Assembly: GCA_040752025.1 (NCBI GenBank)
Contig: JBFMFR010000004.1
Span: 62,001-126,000, forward strand
DNA: 64,000 bases
Source of the DNA: JBFMFR01 sp040752025
Lineage (GTDB): Bacteria > Chloroflexota > Anaerolineae > Anaerolineales > UBA4823
Direction: 5' to 3'
A model generated the notes under the pieces. It was not told the DNA's origin. It searched no databases and saw only the letters and a program-made list of their open reading frames with translations. The position numbers were made by a program, and so were the translations under genes. The first letter of the stretch is position 1. Each line of letters starts with the position of its first letter. Below are positions 16,757-25,941 of the stretch, in pieces.

Positions 16757-17635
16757 ATGACCAAGGCCTGGCAGGTTTACTATAACGCCATCTTCGGAGC
16801 CATCGGCGGGCTGCTGGCCTGGCTCCTGGTGGGGCTGATCTCCACCACGAGTTGGGATGTGCACCTGGCGAACGCTTTCTCGGGGGCCGGGATTGGTTTT
16901 TTCATCGGCGGCAGCCTGGGCAGCGTCGAAGGCCTGGTGATCAAGCGTTCGGCGCTGCGCACCATCTTGGGTGCAGTGCTGGGCACGTTGTCCGGACTGC
17001 TCAGCGGCATGCTGGGCCTGTACCTGGGCGGCGTGGTCTTCGTGCTTTCGCAAGGCGGCCTGCTGGCGCGCATCCTGGGCTGGATGATCTTTGGACTGTT
17101 CCTGGGATTAGGCCTGGGGGCCTTCAGCCTGCAACTCCGCCGCGTGCTCTACAGCCTGATCGGCGGCACGCTGGCCGGTCTGGTGGGCGGGGCCTTGTAC
17201 GAGATCTTCACCCAACTGTTCCTGCCACAGAGTGCCCAAGCGCAGGTTTTCCTGAGCGCCATCGCCCTGGTCTTGATTGGGATGAGCCTGGGGTGCATCA
17301 TCCCGCTTTCAGTCAGCCTGATCGGAGCGGCGCGCGCCGAGCGCGGCATTATCGTCTACCTGAGCGGACAGCGCGCCAACACCGAGGTCGAGATTATCGG
17401 CAGCGCCAGCCTGGGTTCTTCAGACGCCTGCGATGTGTACGTGCAGGATGTTTACGTGGAGAAACGCCAGGCGCAGATCAACAAAACCGCCTCTGGGTTC
17501 GAAATTCAAAACATCGGCAGCCAGCGCAGCTTCAAAGTTGACCAGCAGCCAGTGCCGCCCGGGCAAAGCCTCCTGCTGGAGGATGGCGCCATCCTGCAGA
17601 TGGGCGAAATCGAGATGCGCTTCCAGGCTCGTTGA
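16757..17635 (+). CDS. Multi-pass membrane protein with C-terminal FHA domain
   Basis: 292 residues. Residues about 10-200 hold five to six Gly/Leu-rich membrane segments (AIFGAIGGLLAWLLVGLI, AGIGFFIGGSLGSVEGL and so on). Residues about 205-290 form an FHA-like domain: VEIIGSASLGSSDACDVYVQD, EKRQAQINKTASGFEIQNI, LLEDGAILQMGEIEMRF; the usual GR/SxxH core is degenerate, so phosphopeptide binding is uncertain. It follows the VWA gene after 3 bp and ends the operon. Probably the membrane anchor of the FHA/VWA set (inference). Confidence 0.75.
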   Translation: MTKAWQVYYNAIFGAIGGLLAWLLVGLISTTSWDVHLANAFSGAGIGFFIGGSLGSVEGLVIKRSALRTILGAVLGTLSGLLSGMLGLYLGGVVFVLSQGGLLARILGWMIFGLFLGLGLGAFSLQLRRVLYSLIGGTLAGLVGGALYEIFTQLFLPQSAQAQVFLSAIALVLIGMSLGCIIPLSVSLIGAARAERGIIVYLSGQRANTEVEIIGSASLGSSDACDVYVQDVYVEKRQAQINKTASGFEIQNIGSQRSFKVDQQPVPPGQSLLLEDGAILQMGEIEMRFQAR

Positions 17636-17665
17636 GCTGGTTGCGGTTGGTTGCTGGTTAAATGA

Positions 17666-17695
17666 AAAACGACCCACACTGTCGTGGGTCGTTTT
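17666..17695. terminator. Bidirectional intrinsic terminator
   Basis: A perfect 12-bp stem (AAAACGACCCAC and its complement) with a 6-nt loop, A-rich on the left and T-rich on the right, lies between the convergent FHA operon and the BY-kinase operon. Confidence 0.85.
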
Positions 17696-17704
17696 GATTG
17701 TGGT

Positions 17705-19579
17705 TCATGCTTCGGGCGGCGGGGATTCTTTGTGGTTGTTGCTCTTGTGATTGTTGTTCCTCGAAATCCACGGGAAGGTCTGCTGGATCCAGTTCTTTGG
17801 GCGGTGGCGATTCTTGTCGCCATGCTGGTAGTAATAGTAATAATAGTAATAGCCGCCGTAGCCGCTGTTGCGCCTGGACATGCGGTTGAGCACAACGCCC
17901 AGGATGTTGGCGTGCACCCGGCGCAGTTCTTCCACTGCCCGGCGGGATTCGCTGGTGCGCGTATTGCCCACATCGTTGACGATGATCACGCCATCCAGGC
18001 GGGTGCTCAAGATGGCCGCATCGGCGACTACCAGGGTGGGCGGAGCGTCGAACATAACCAGGTCAGCCTCGGCTTTGAGCGCTTCGATCAGGTTGAGCAT
18101 GCGTCCGGAGCCGAGCAGTTCAGCCGGGTTGGGTGGCAGCGGGCCGGTGGTGAGCACCCGCAGGTTTTTGACCGGGGTATCCTGGATGAAATGGTCGATA
18201 TCCAGAGCTGGCTGCGGCTCAGCCGGTTCAATCTCATCCACCGGATCAACGGGCAGCGAAGCACCAATCTGGAGAGATCGGATAGCCCCTCGCGAAATAT
18301 TTTCTTCGATTTCCAGGTTCTCGAACATGCGCTCGATGTTCCCGGGATGGGGAGCGCCTTCAATTTGCCTGCTCATCTGGTTGTTGGCCAATGGCGACAC
18401 ATGCAGGATAGCGTCGGTCAGTCCCTGGCGGTTAGGCAGATTGTATATACGGTGAACAGTCGGGCGGCGCAGGTCGGTATCGACCAGGATGACACGCAAG
18501 CCTGATTGGGCCATGACCACCGCCAGGTTCGAGAGCGTAACGCTCTTGCCCTCCGTCGGGCCCGGGCTGGTGATCATCAGAGTCCGCAGGGGCCGATCGA
18601 GCGCCGAGAACTGCAAGTTGGTGCGCAGGATGCGGAAGGATTCCACGATGGGCGAAAGCGGCTGGTGGATGGAGACCAGCTTGTCGGGGTAAGCCTCGCC
18701 GCTGATGGGTGGGATGGCGGCCAGTGTGTTCAAACCCGAGAGGCGCGCCACGTCATCGGGATCCTTGATCGTATCGTCCAGGTATTCGATCAGGAAAGCG
18801 CCGGCCACTGCCAGCGCCAGGCCGATGGCAGCCGCCACCAGCACGTTCTTGAATACGTTAGGGCTGAAAGGCGCTGTGGGAATAGGCGCTTCTTCAACGA
18901 TGCTGATCGTATTTACATCTCCACCCTCATAAGAGAGCAGCAGTTGCGAATAGGTGTTTTGCCAACCGCTGATCTTCGATTCGAGCACACTGACCTGGCT
19001 CTGCAGATCCTGGATCTGGCGAGCGCTGTTGGCGGCATCCAGTTCTTGCTTCAGGCGCTCCAGTTCTACTTTGCCGTCCTCGATCTTGGTTTTGAGATCT
19101 TCAAGCTGCTGGCGAGTAAATTCGGCCTGTTCAGCGTTGGTGCCCTGTTGTTGCATGCCAGGGCTGAGCAAGATCAACTGCTGGGCAACGGCGTCGGCCA
19201 GCAATTTGGCGCGGTAGGGGTCGCTGTCGACCACGCTGATCTCAAGCAATTGGGTCTGGGGCACGTTGGTGGCGCTGACCTGGCCTCTAAGCGAGCGCCA
19301 GTCCATATTCAAGCCCAGTTTTTCAATTACCCCTTTGAGAACTGGCTCGCGCTGGGCAAGCTGGATGTAGGTGTAAGCCAATTGCTGGCTTACGTAAATC
19401 TGCATCGTGTTGGGATCGGCGCTTTGGTAAACTCGACCGATCATCAAGGTGGTCCTGGTGCTATAGAGGGGAGTGGCCGCTTTGCTGGCGGCATAGCTCG
19501 AAACAGAGGCAATAATGACTGCCAAAGCTGCCAACCAGGCCCACTTCCAAATCAATCCTAGAATCCGACGTAATTCCAT
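17705..19579 (-). CDS. Wzz/BY-kinase: polysaccharide chain-length and tyrosine autokinase
   Basis: 624 residues. A Wzz domain with TM near 12-30, coiled coil (about 150-210: FTRQQLEDLKTKIEDGKVELERLKQ) and a second TM near 250 is fused to a CpsD/CapB-type kinase: MITSPGPTEGKS (Walker A), ILVDTDLRRPTVH (Walker A') and LVMFDAPPTLVVADA (Walker B). The C-terminal tail carries a Tyr cluster (YGGYYYYYYYYQ), the autophosphorylation target. About 65 extra, acidic residues are inserted between Walker A' and the VLTTGPLPPNPAELL motif. These proteins control polymer length and export in Wzy systems. It is last in the minus-strand operon, next to the bidirectional terminator. Confidence 0.9.
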   Translation of the reverse strand: MELRRILGLIWKWAWLAALAVIIASVSSYAASKAATPLYSTRTTLMIGRVYQSADPNTMQIYVSQQLAYTYIQLAQREPVLKGVIEKLGLNMDWRSLRGQVSATNVPQTQLLEISVVDSDPYRAKLLADAVAQQLILLSPGMQQQGTNAEQAEFTRQQLEDLKTKIEDGKVELERLKQELDAANSARQIQDLQSQVSVLESKISGWQNTYSQLLLSYEGGDVNTISIVEEAPIPTAPFSPNVFKNVLVAAAIGLALAVAGAFLIEYLDDTIKDPDDVARLSGLNTLAAIPPISGEAYPDKLVSIHQPLSPIVESFRILRTNLQFSALDRPLRTLMITSPGPTEGKSVTLSNLAVVMAQSGLRVILVDTDLRRPTVHRIYNLPNRQGLTDAILHVSPLANNQMSRQIEGAPHPGNIERMFENLEIEENISRGAIRSLQIGASLPVDPVDEIEPAEPQPALDIDHFIQDTPVKNLRVLTTGPLPPNPAELLGSGRMLNLIEALKAEADLVMFDAPPTLVVADAAILSTRLDGVIIVNDVGNTRTSESRRAVEELRRVHANILGVVLNRMSRRNSGYGGYYYYYYYYQHGDKNRHRPKNWIQQTFPWISRNNNHKSNNHKESPPPEA

Positions 19580-19653
19580 GGCAATAAATCTTCCTTAACG
19601 CTTACTTTACCATATTTCACTGTGATCGTCTAGCCAAGAAACGGCGTTGACTT

Positions 19654-21795
19654 TCAATGAGATGATTTGACCACGAGTGGCAGGATGGAACCATAGGTGC
19701 TTCCAAATAGATAATTGAGATCGTGGTAATCGTCATCGAAGAGACTGATATGGATGAAGCCCAGGCCGTCCAGGGCTAGAGACGTAAATTTGCCCTTGTT
19801 CCAGCCTTGTAGAACATCCTGGGTGATCCACTGGCTGCCGGTCCAATGGGCATATTTCAGGCCTCCGCCGTCTTCCCGGTAGTAGCTGATGTGCGGGCGG
19901 TCATTCGCATCCAGGGCCAGCGAACTGTACTTGCCCACATTGCCATCGCCATCGACAAGTTCGAACTGCCACTGGCTGCCGGTCCAGCGAGCGAGGCGTA
20001 AGTCCTGGTTGGATGCATCGTAATAGCTGATCACGGGCTGATCTAGGCTGTCTAAGGCCAGAGAAGTGTACAGCCCCACATTACCGGTGTCCTCCAGGGT
20101 GGCGGTGATCCACTGGCTGCCCGACCAATAAGCATATTTTAGAGCGCTGTGACTGGCATCGTAATAGCTGATGTGGGCGTAGCCTTGCTCATCCAGAGCC
20201 AGCGAAGAGTAGGCGCCGACATCTCCCTGGCTGTCGACGGATTCCACCTGCCAGGCGTCACTTTGCGAGCGGGCGTATTTCAGGTCGCCGTTGGTCTTGT
20301 TATAGTAGCTGACGTGCGCCTGATCCAGCGCGTCCAGAGCCAGGGATGAATACAGGCCGACATCTCCGAGGCTGTCGACCGTTTGCGTGATCCAGGCGCT
20401 GTCTGTCCATTGGGCCAGTTCCAGATCCTGGCAGTCGCCGGCGTAATAGCTGATGGCCGGGTGATCCAGGCTGTCCAGCGCCAGGTGGGTGTACCCGCCG
20501 CTCAGGCCGATATCGCCAAGGTCCTGCAGGGTCCATTGACCTTGCGCCAGCGATGCGAATTTGAGGCGGCCAAATTCTGCATCCATGTAGGCGATGTGTG
20601 GCAGACCGGCGCTATCCAGCGCCAATGAAGAATAACGGCCTACATCTGGCACGCCATCCACTTTTTGCTTGAGCCAGGCTTCGTTTTCCAAATGTGCCAG
20701 TTTGAGATCGCGTTGGTTCAGGCCATAATACAGCACAGCAGGCCGGTCATTCGCGTCCAGGGCCAGGGAAGTGAACCATACCGGGTCCTCGATGGCCTGG
20801 ATCGACCAGGCGCTGCCATCCCAGCTTGCGTAGCGGGCTTCGGTATGGTTGTAGGTGTAGCTCATGTGTGGGAAGCCATTCTGGTCTACAGCAATCGAAG
20901 TAAAACCACCCCACCATGTAGAATCGTCTACTTCCTCGATCTGCCACAGGTTTTCGGGTGTCCAATGTACATATTTGAGTTTGCTGTGAGTGACATCTAG
21001 ATAGCTGATATGCGGGTAGCCGTTGCCATCCAGGGCCAGTGAGTTATATTCGCCCAGCCATTGCGCCCAGTCCAGCGCGATCTTCGACCAGCCTGTGGTT
21101 TCACGCCGGGCGTACATCAGGCGCGTGCCCAGCGCGTCGGCGGTGAAATAACTCAAGTGGGGGGTATCGTTGCTGTCCAGGGCTAGCGAGATGTATACCT
21201 CGGTCCAGCCGGCCGAATCGACTGTTTGGATCTGCCACTGGCTGCCGATCCAACGAGCAAATTTCAACACGCCGTTGTTACTGTAACTGATTTGGGGATG
21301 ATCCTGGCTGTCCAAGGCCAGGGCAACTTCAAACACGATTTTCTTGCCAGGTGGCGCTGTGTCGATGATTTGCTTCTCCCACCCTTGAGAGGTCTGCCGG
21401 GCATAGATTACAGCCGTGTTGCCGGCATTCAGGTAAGCCAGGTGCGCCCCCCCGGCAGAGTCGAGCGCCAGAGCTGGGGGCGGGCGCCCGCTGTAATCGA
21501 CTTCTGTGGCAACATCCAGGCTTTGGCGTTGCCATTGGACCCCGTCGAACCAGGCATAATAAACCATATCCCCTGCATAGGCCGCATGGGGGCGCCCCAG
21601 GTGATCCAAAACCAGGGCGCGGTCGCCCAGGTAGAATGCATCATAGGGGCAGTCGACACAATGCCTGACCCAGTAGGGGGGTGGGTCAGCGCTGGCTGGC
21701 AGGTTGGGGGCAGCGGCCTGGTAGGGTCGGGCTGGCGTCGCTTGCCAAAGTAGCGCCAGAATTAACCCAAACCACAGGCCATAGCGCGTACGCAT
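19654..21795 (-). CDS. Secreted 14-repeat beta-propeller-like protein
   Basis: 713 residues. A signal peptide (MRTRYGLWFGLILALLWQ) precedes about 14 repeats of 40-50 residues with the core SLALDxxDxPHISYYD, then LKYAxWTGSQW. This resembles bacterial BNR-like propeller blades, likely two seven-bladed propellers. No catalytic site is recognisable. The end reads SILPLVVKSSH, a short hydrophobic LPLV tail also seen in another secreted protein here. It starts 4 bp after the epimerase stop within the glycan operon, so it may be a surface protein linked to the glycan (inference). Confidence 0.72.
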   Translation of the reverse strand: MRTRYGLWFGLILALLWQATPARPYQAAAPNLPASADPPPYWVRHCVDCPYDAFYLGDRALVLDHLGRPHAAYAGDMVYYAWFDGVQWQRQSLDVATEVDYSGRPPPALALDSAGGAHLAYLNAGNTAVIYARQTSQGWEKQIIDTAPPGKKIVFEVALALDSQDHPQISYSNNGVLKFARWIGSQWQIQTVDSAGWTEVYISLALDSNDTPHLSYFTADALGTRLMYARRETTGWSKIALDWAQWLGEYNSLALDGNGYPHISYLDVTHSKLKYVHWTPENLWQIEEVDDSTWWGGFTSIAVDQNGFPHMSYTYNHTEARYASWDGSAWSIQAIEDPVWFTSLALDANDRPAVLYYGLNQRDLKLAHLENEAWLKQKVDGVPDVGRYSSLALDSAGLPHIAYMDAEFGRLKFASLAQGQWTLQDLGDIGLSGGYTHLALDSLDHPAISYYAGDCQDLELAQWTDSAWITQTVDSLGDVGLYSSLALDALDQAHVSYYNKTNGDLKYARSQSDAWQVESVDSQGDVGAYSSLALDEQGYAHISYYDASHSALKYAYWSGSQWITATLEDTGNVGLYTSLALDSLDQPVISYYDASNQDLRLARWTGSQWQFELVDGDGNVGKYSSLALDANDRPHISYYREDGGGLKYAHWTGSQWITQDVLQGWNKGKFTSLALDGLGFIHISLFDDDYHDLNYLFGSTYGSILPLVVKSSH

Positions 21796-21799
21796 GCCA

Positions 21800-22729
21800 T
21801 CAAGCGGCTAATTCCACCTGGCGGAAGTATTCGACGGTGCGCTCCAGGCCATCCGGCAGGTCGATGGTTGGCTGCCAGCCCAGTTCCTGGCGGGCGCGGC
21901 TGCTGTCCAGGTAGATTTGGAAGGTCTCGCCGGGCTTGGCCGGACCGTAGTTGGCTGCCTGTGGGTAGCCCGTGATGGTTTTCAGGTGGCCAAAGATCTG
22001 GTTGATCGAAGTGCCTGCGCCGCAGCCCAGGTTGTAGACGCGCCCACTGCCGGCTTGCAGCACCATCAGGTTAGCGCGGGCGCAGTCGGATACGTAAACG
22101 AAATCGCGCACCTGCTCGCCGCTGCCGTAGATAGTCACGGGTTGGCCGCGCAGCATCTGGCCGGAGAAGATCGCCACCACCCCGGCCTCGCCGTGCGGGT
22201 CCTGGCGCGGGCCGTACACGTTGGGGTAGCGCAGCACGGTGAAATCCAACCCGAAGCTTTGCTTGTAGATGTACAGGTACAGCTCGAAGGTGTATTTGCT
22301 GGCTCCATAGAAGCACAGCGGCTGCACCGGATCGCCCTCAACGCACGGCAGCGAGACCGGCTCGCCGTAGGCGGCCCCGCCGCTGGAAATGTGGATGAAC
22401 TTACGCACGCCGAACTGGCGCGCCAGTTCGGCCAGCTTGATCGAGCCCAGGATGTTGACATCCGCGTCGAAGAGCGGGTCGGCCATCGAACGGCGCACGT
22501 CCATCTGGGCGGCGTGGTGGCTGATGACTTCGGGGCGCTCGGCGGCGAACACCTGGCGCATCTCGGGGCTGCGGATATCGAGCTGGTAGAAGCGCGCCTG
22601 CGGGTTGAGGTTCGAGCGGCGGCCTGTGGAAAGATCATCTACCACAGCCACATCGTGACCGGCGGCGATCAATTGGTCGACAACGTTTGAGCCGATAAAG
22701 CCGGCTCCCCCGGTAACCAGGACTTTCAT
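21800..22729 (-). CDS. NAD-dependent nucleotide-sugar epimerase/dehydratase (SDR)
   Basis: 309 residues. The NAD-binding motif TGGAGFIGSNVVDQL is at the N-terminus, DDLSTGRRSNL follows, and the catalytic pair is in YGASK (YxxxK). Best match by pattern is the UDP-glucose 4-epimerase/WbpP group, but the exact sugar cannot be fixed. Its start overlaps the GmhA stop by 4 bp (ATGA). It likely supplies a sugar for the polysaccharide made by the neighbouring transferases. Confidence 0.85.
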   Translation of the reverse strand: MKVLVTGGAGFIGSNVVDQLIAAGHDVAVVDDLSTGRRSNLNPQARFYQLDIRSPEMRQVFAAERPEVISHHAAQMDVRRSMADPLFDADVNILGSIKLAELARQFGVRKFIHISSGGAAYGEPVSLPCVEGDPVQPLCFYGASKYTFELYLYIYKQSFGLDFTVLRYPNVYGPRQDPHGEAGVVAIFSGQMLRGQPVTIYGSGEQVRDFVYVSDCARANLMVLQAGSGRVYNLGCGAGTSINQIFGHLKTITGYPQAANYGPAKPGETFQIYLDSSRARQELGWQPTIDLPDGLERTVEYFRQVELAA

Positions 22730-23322
22730 GCGGATTTCTCCTTTTCTGCCAGGATCAATTGGTGTAGCGTGTTTGCAATCAGGTGATCGAGGATCATGTG
22801 CCCGTCCTCCTGGCGCCCGATGAGTTCGTCAGGGATGCACACGCAGTGATCCACCAGGTGCTTGAGTTTGCCGCCGTCGTCGCCGGTCAAGCCAATCGTG
22901 ACGGCCTGCCCCTGGCGGGCGACCTCCAGGGCGCGCAGCACGTTGGGCGAGTTACCACTGGCTGAGATGGCAATGACCACATCGCCCGGCTCGAGGAAGT
23001 TGATTAACTGCTGGGAGAAAATGTTTTCATACGCCGTGTCGTTGCCCCAGGCGGTCATCAGGGGCACGTTATCGGTCAAAGCCTGGGCTTTCATGCGCGG
23101 CAGGCCCTCGACGATGGTGTACTTGTTGAGATCGTTGGCCATGTGCGAGGCCGTGGCGGCGCTGCCGCCATTGCCCAGAATGTAAATGCGGCGTCCCGCT
23201 TGCCAGGCCTGGAAGAGGGCATCAATCACCTGCCAGACCTGCTGGCGCGAAATGCGCTCCAGGGTCTCTGCCAGGCGTTTCAAATAATCATCTACGGGGT
23301 CATGTGATACACGCTTCTTCAT
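22726..23322 (-). CDS. gmhA: Sedoheptulose-7-phosphate isomerase GmhA-like (SIS domain)
   Basis: 198 residues, the normal GmhA length. The SIS fold shows ILGNGGSAATASHMANDL, SASGNSPNVLRAL and GLTGDDGGKLKHLVDHCVCIP, and the C-terminal QEDGHMILDHLIANTLHQ carries the metal-binding Glu and His of GmhA. It converts sedoheptulose 7-phosphate to D-glycero-D-manno-heptose 7-phosphate. Neighbouring hddA and gmhB complete the next steps, which strengthens the call. Confidence 0.86.
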   Translation of the reverse strand: MKKRVSHDPVDDYLKRLAETLERISRQQVWQVIDALFQAWQAGRRIYILGNGGSAATASHMANDLNKYTIVEGLPRMKAQALTDNVPLMTAWGNDTAYENIFSQQLINFLEPGDVVIAISASGNSPNVLRALEVARQGQAVTIGLTGDDGGKLKHLVDHCVCIPDELIGRQEDGHMILDHLIANTLHQLILAEKEKSA

Positions 23323-23362
23323 CCTAATTCCTAATCACCGAATACCTGTTTACCTGTACTTC

Positions 23363-24346
23363 TTACTGATACCGCCGGTAATTGAAAATCACTTTGCTGC
23401 CATCCGTTTCCAGGTGGAAAGGCAGCTCTTGCAGCGGGCGCAGGGCATCGCGCACCTGGTACTCGCGCTCGCGCGGGCAGTACAAGAGCAGGAAGCCGCC
23501 GCCGCCCGCCCCGGTGATCTTGCCGCCCAGCGCCCCGGCCTTTTTGGCGGCGGCGTAGATTTCGTCGATCTCGCCGTTGCTGATCTTGCTGGCAAGCTGC
23601 TTTTTCAGCCGCCAGGCGTCGTCCAGCAAGCGCCCGAAGGAGTCGAAATCGCCGCTTTCCAGGAAAGAGCGCCCCTGGTAAGCCATGGCTTTGATCTGGC
23701 GCAGCACTTCCATGTGGTCCTGGATCAGGGCGCGCTGCTCGGTCAGCACACTTTCGCTGCTGCGCGCTGTGTTGGTATAGAACAGCAGCAAATGCTGGTT
23801 CAGGCGGCGGCGCTCATTTTCGGGGATGTCGACGCTTTCCACGACCACGCTCTCGTCCGGCAGGAAGCGGATGAAGCGCAGGCCGCCGTAGGCCACGATG
23901 TACTGGTCTTGTTTGCCGATCGGCTTCCCGAGCTGCTCGATCTCGACCTGGCAGGCCTGTTGGGCCAGGTTCTCCTGGGTTTGCGGCTGGTTCCTGAAAT
24001 TGTATAAAGCGTTGAGCACTCCAATTGTAACCGTGCTGGAAGAGCCCAGTCCCGAGCCGGTCGAAGGGATATCTCCCAGCGTGCCGATTTCGAGCTGCGA
24101 GTTGACCTGCGCCAGGCGCAAGGCCTCGCGCACCAGCTCGTGCTGGATTTCCTCCACGTTCTCGACCAGCTCGGTGCGGGTGTAGCCCAGGCGGATCATC
24201 TTATCGAAGCGGCGCTTGACGATCACGAAGATATATTTGTCGATGGCCGAGCTGAGCACGCAGCCTTCTTCCTGGCGATAAAAATCGGCGAAGTCAGTGC
24301 CTCCGCCGAAGAAGCTGATGCGTAAAGGGGTCTGAGTGATGAGCAA
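23363..24346 (-). CDS. hddA: D-glycero-alpha-D-manno-heptose-7-phosphate kinase HddA-like (GHMP)
   Basis: 327 residues with a TTG start at 24346, three bases after the sugar-transferase stop. This start gives (M)LITQTPLRISFFGGGTDF, the usual N-terminus of the family; a longer ATG frame overlaps the upstream gene. GLGSSSTVTIGVL is the GHMP phosphate-binding motif and KITGAGGGGFLLLYC the C-terminal one. HddA makes heptose 1,7-bisphosphate of the alpha form, leading to GDP-heptose. The nucleotidyltransferase HddC is not in the window. Confidence 0.86.
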   Translation of the reverse strand: MLITQTPLRISFFGGGTDFADFYRQEEGCVLSSAIDKYIFVIVKRRFDKMIRLGYTRTELVENVEEIQHELVREALRLAQVNSQLEIGTLGDIPSTGSGLGSSSTVTIGVLNALYNFRNQPQTQENLAQQACQVEIEQLGKPIGKQDQYIVAYGGLRFIRFLPDESVVVESVDIPENERRRLNQHLLLFYTNTARSSESVLTEQRALIQDHMEVLRQIKAMAYQGRSFLESGDFDSFGRLLDDAWRLKKQLASKISNGEIDEIYAAAKKAGALGGKITGAGGGGFLLLYCPREREYQVRDALRPLQELPFHLETDGSKVIFNYRRYQ

Positions 24347-24348
24347 AA

Positions 24349-25839
24349 CTAATAAGCGCCTTTCTTGCGGAGCACCGCCAGGGGGGTTTTGAAGAGCAGG
24401 AACAGGTCCGCCCAGACAGTCCAGTTGCGGATGTAGGACATATCCATGCGCACGCGCTCTTCGTAAATTACGTCCGAGCGCCCGCTGACCTGCCACATGC
24501 CGGTGATGCCGGGCTTGACTGTCAGCAGGTTCATGCCCCATTTGTTGTACTTTTCCATCTCGGGCGGCGAGATCATGCGCGGTCCCACCAGGCTCATCTG
24601 GCCCAGGAGCACGTTGAACAACTGGGGCAGTTCGTCCAGGCTGTACTTGCGCAGGAAATCGCCGATGGGGGTCAGGCGCGGGTCATCCTTGAGCTTGAAA
24701 TTCTCATCCAGCTCGGCCTGCAGTTCGGGGTGAGCGGCCAGGATTTCGTCGCCATTGACGTACATCGTGCGGAACTTGAAGGCGTCGAACTGCTGCCCGT
24801 TGAGCCCCATCACCCGCCGCCGGTGGATGACCGGCCCGGGGGAGGTCAGCTTGACGGCCAGGGCGAGGATCCCCAGAAGCGGAGAGATCAGGATCAGCCC
24901 GGGGATGGTCAGGCTGTAATCCAGCACGGCTTTCAGGATGGCGTCCATCCCGGTGATGCGCGTATCCTGGAGCTCGATCAGCGGCACGTAAGCCAGTTCT
25001 TTGACGCGCAGGCCGGTGGTCAGGATTTCGAACAGCCCGGAAGACAGGCGCAGGCGCACATCCCGGTTCTGGGTGAATTGTTGAAAAATGGCCAGGAGTT
25101 GCTCGCGGCTCAGGGCGGTGGGCGCGATGATCAGCTCTTGCACGCCGCCCTCGGCCACCAGGCGCTCCAGGTCGTCGAGCCCGCCCAGGACTTTATAGCC
25201 GTTCTCCACCGGGCTGCCGGGAGCCAATTCATCATCGACAAAGCCCTGGATGTACAGGCCAGAAGTCTTCCAATCGCGCAACTGCTCGGCCAGGGCGCGG
25301 CCTTCGGCGTTGCCGCCTACCACCAGGGCCGGGGTCAGCAGGTGACCGCGCTGGCGCAAAGCATAGACTACCCGGCGCAGGCTGAAGCGTTCGCCGATCA
25401 CCAGCGCCAGCGCCAGCACCCAGGCGATCACCACCCAGCCGCGTGAGATCAGCTCTTCGGTGTCACGCTGGAAAAAGTAGGCCAGGGCCACGATCAGCAC
25501 GGTCCCGAAGGTCACCGCGTTGAAGGTCTGGGAGTACTCGCGCAGCCCGCCGAACAGGTTGTTGCTGTCGTACATCTGGAAGGCGGCGAAAATCACCAGC
25601 CAGGCAGGCACCAGGATTAACGCCAGGCGGGCGTAGCTGGCCAGGCTGTATGCGGCAGTGTAAGGCAGCAGCTCGAAACGGATCCAATAGGCAAAGAAAA
25701 AGGCGGCTGCGATGGTGGCTGCATCGCCGATCAGCAAGCCAACCAAGATCACCAGGCGGCGCTGCCCCTGGCTGAGCGGCAGACTGCGGGCGGCCTGGGC
25801 ATGCACAGAAGTATTCTCACTGGCCAGGATACTACTCAT
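24349..25839 (-). CDS. Polyprenyl-phosphate sugar-1-phosphate transferase (WbaP/WcaJ type)
   Basis: 496 residues from ATG 25839, preceded by GGGGAGGG at about 8 bases; ATGs further upstream lack this. Four to five TM segments (about 20-140), a nucleotide-binding-like middle domain (ALVVGGNAEGRALAEQL) and a C-terminal bacterial sugar transferase domain: SPGPVIHRRRVMGLNGQQF, FKFRTM, KYSLDELPQLFNVLLGQMSLVGPR and KPGITGMWQVSGRSD. It starts repeat-unit assembly by moving a sugar-1-phosphate to undecaprenyl phosphate. Which sugar is unknown. The hddA gene follows at once. Confidence 0.93.
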   Translation of the reverse strand: MSSILASENTSVHAQAARSLPLSQGQRRLVILVGLLIGDAATIAAAFFFAYWIRFELLPYTAAYSLASYARLALILVPAWLVIFAAFQMYDSNNLFGGLREYSQTFNAVTFGTVLIVALAYFFQRDTEELISRGWVVIAWVLALALVIGERFSLRRVVYALRQRGHLLTPALVVGGNAEGRALAEQLRDWKTSGLYIQGFVDDELAPGSPVENGYKVLGGLDDLERLVAEGGVQELIIAPTALSREQLLAIFQQFTQNRDVRLRLSSGLFEILTTGLRVKELAYVPLIELQDTRITGMDAILKAVLDYSLTIPGLILISPLLGILALAVKLTSPGPVIHRRRVMGLNGQQFDAFKFRTMYVNGDEILAAHPELQAELDENFKLKDDPRLTPIGDFLRKYSLDELPQLFNVLLGQMSLVGPRMISPPEMEKYNKWGMNLLTVKPGITGMWQVSGRSDVIYEERVRMDMSYIRNWTVWADLFLLFKTPLAVLRKKGAY

Positions 25840-25941
25840 AATAATAACCCTCCCCATATGGGCGGAGTGAACGCTAATGAATGCTGATCGAAAATGAAGA
25901 ATTACGCGGCAAATCTTCCGGTTCCCCAAGTCTCGAAGGGG

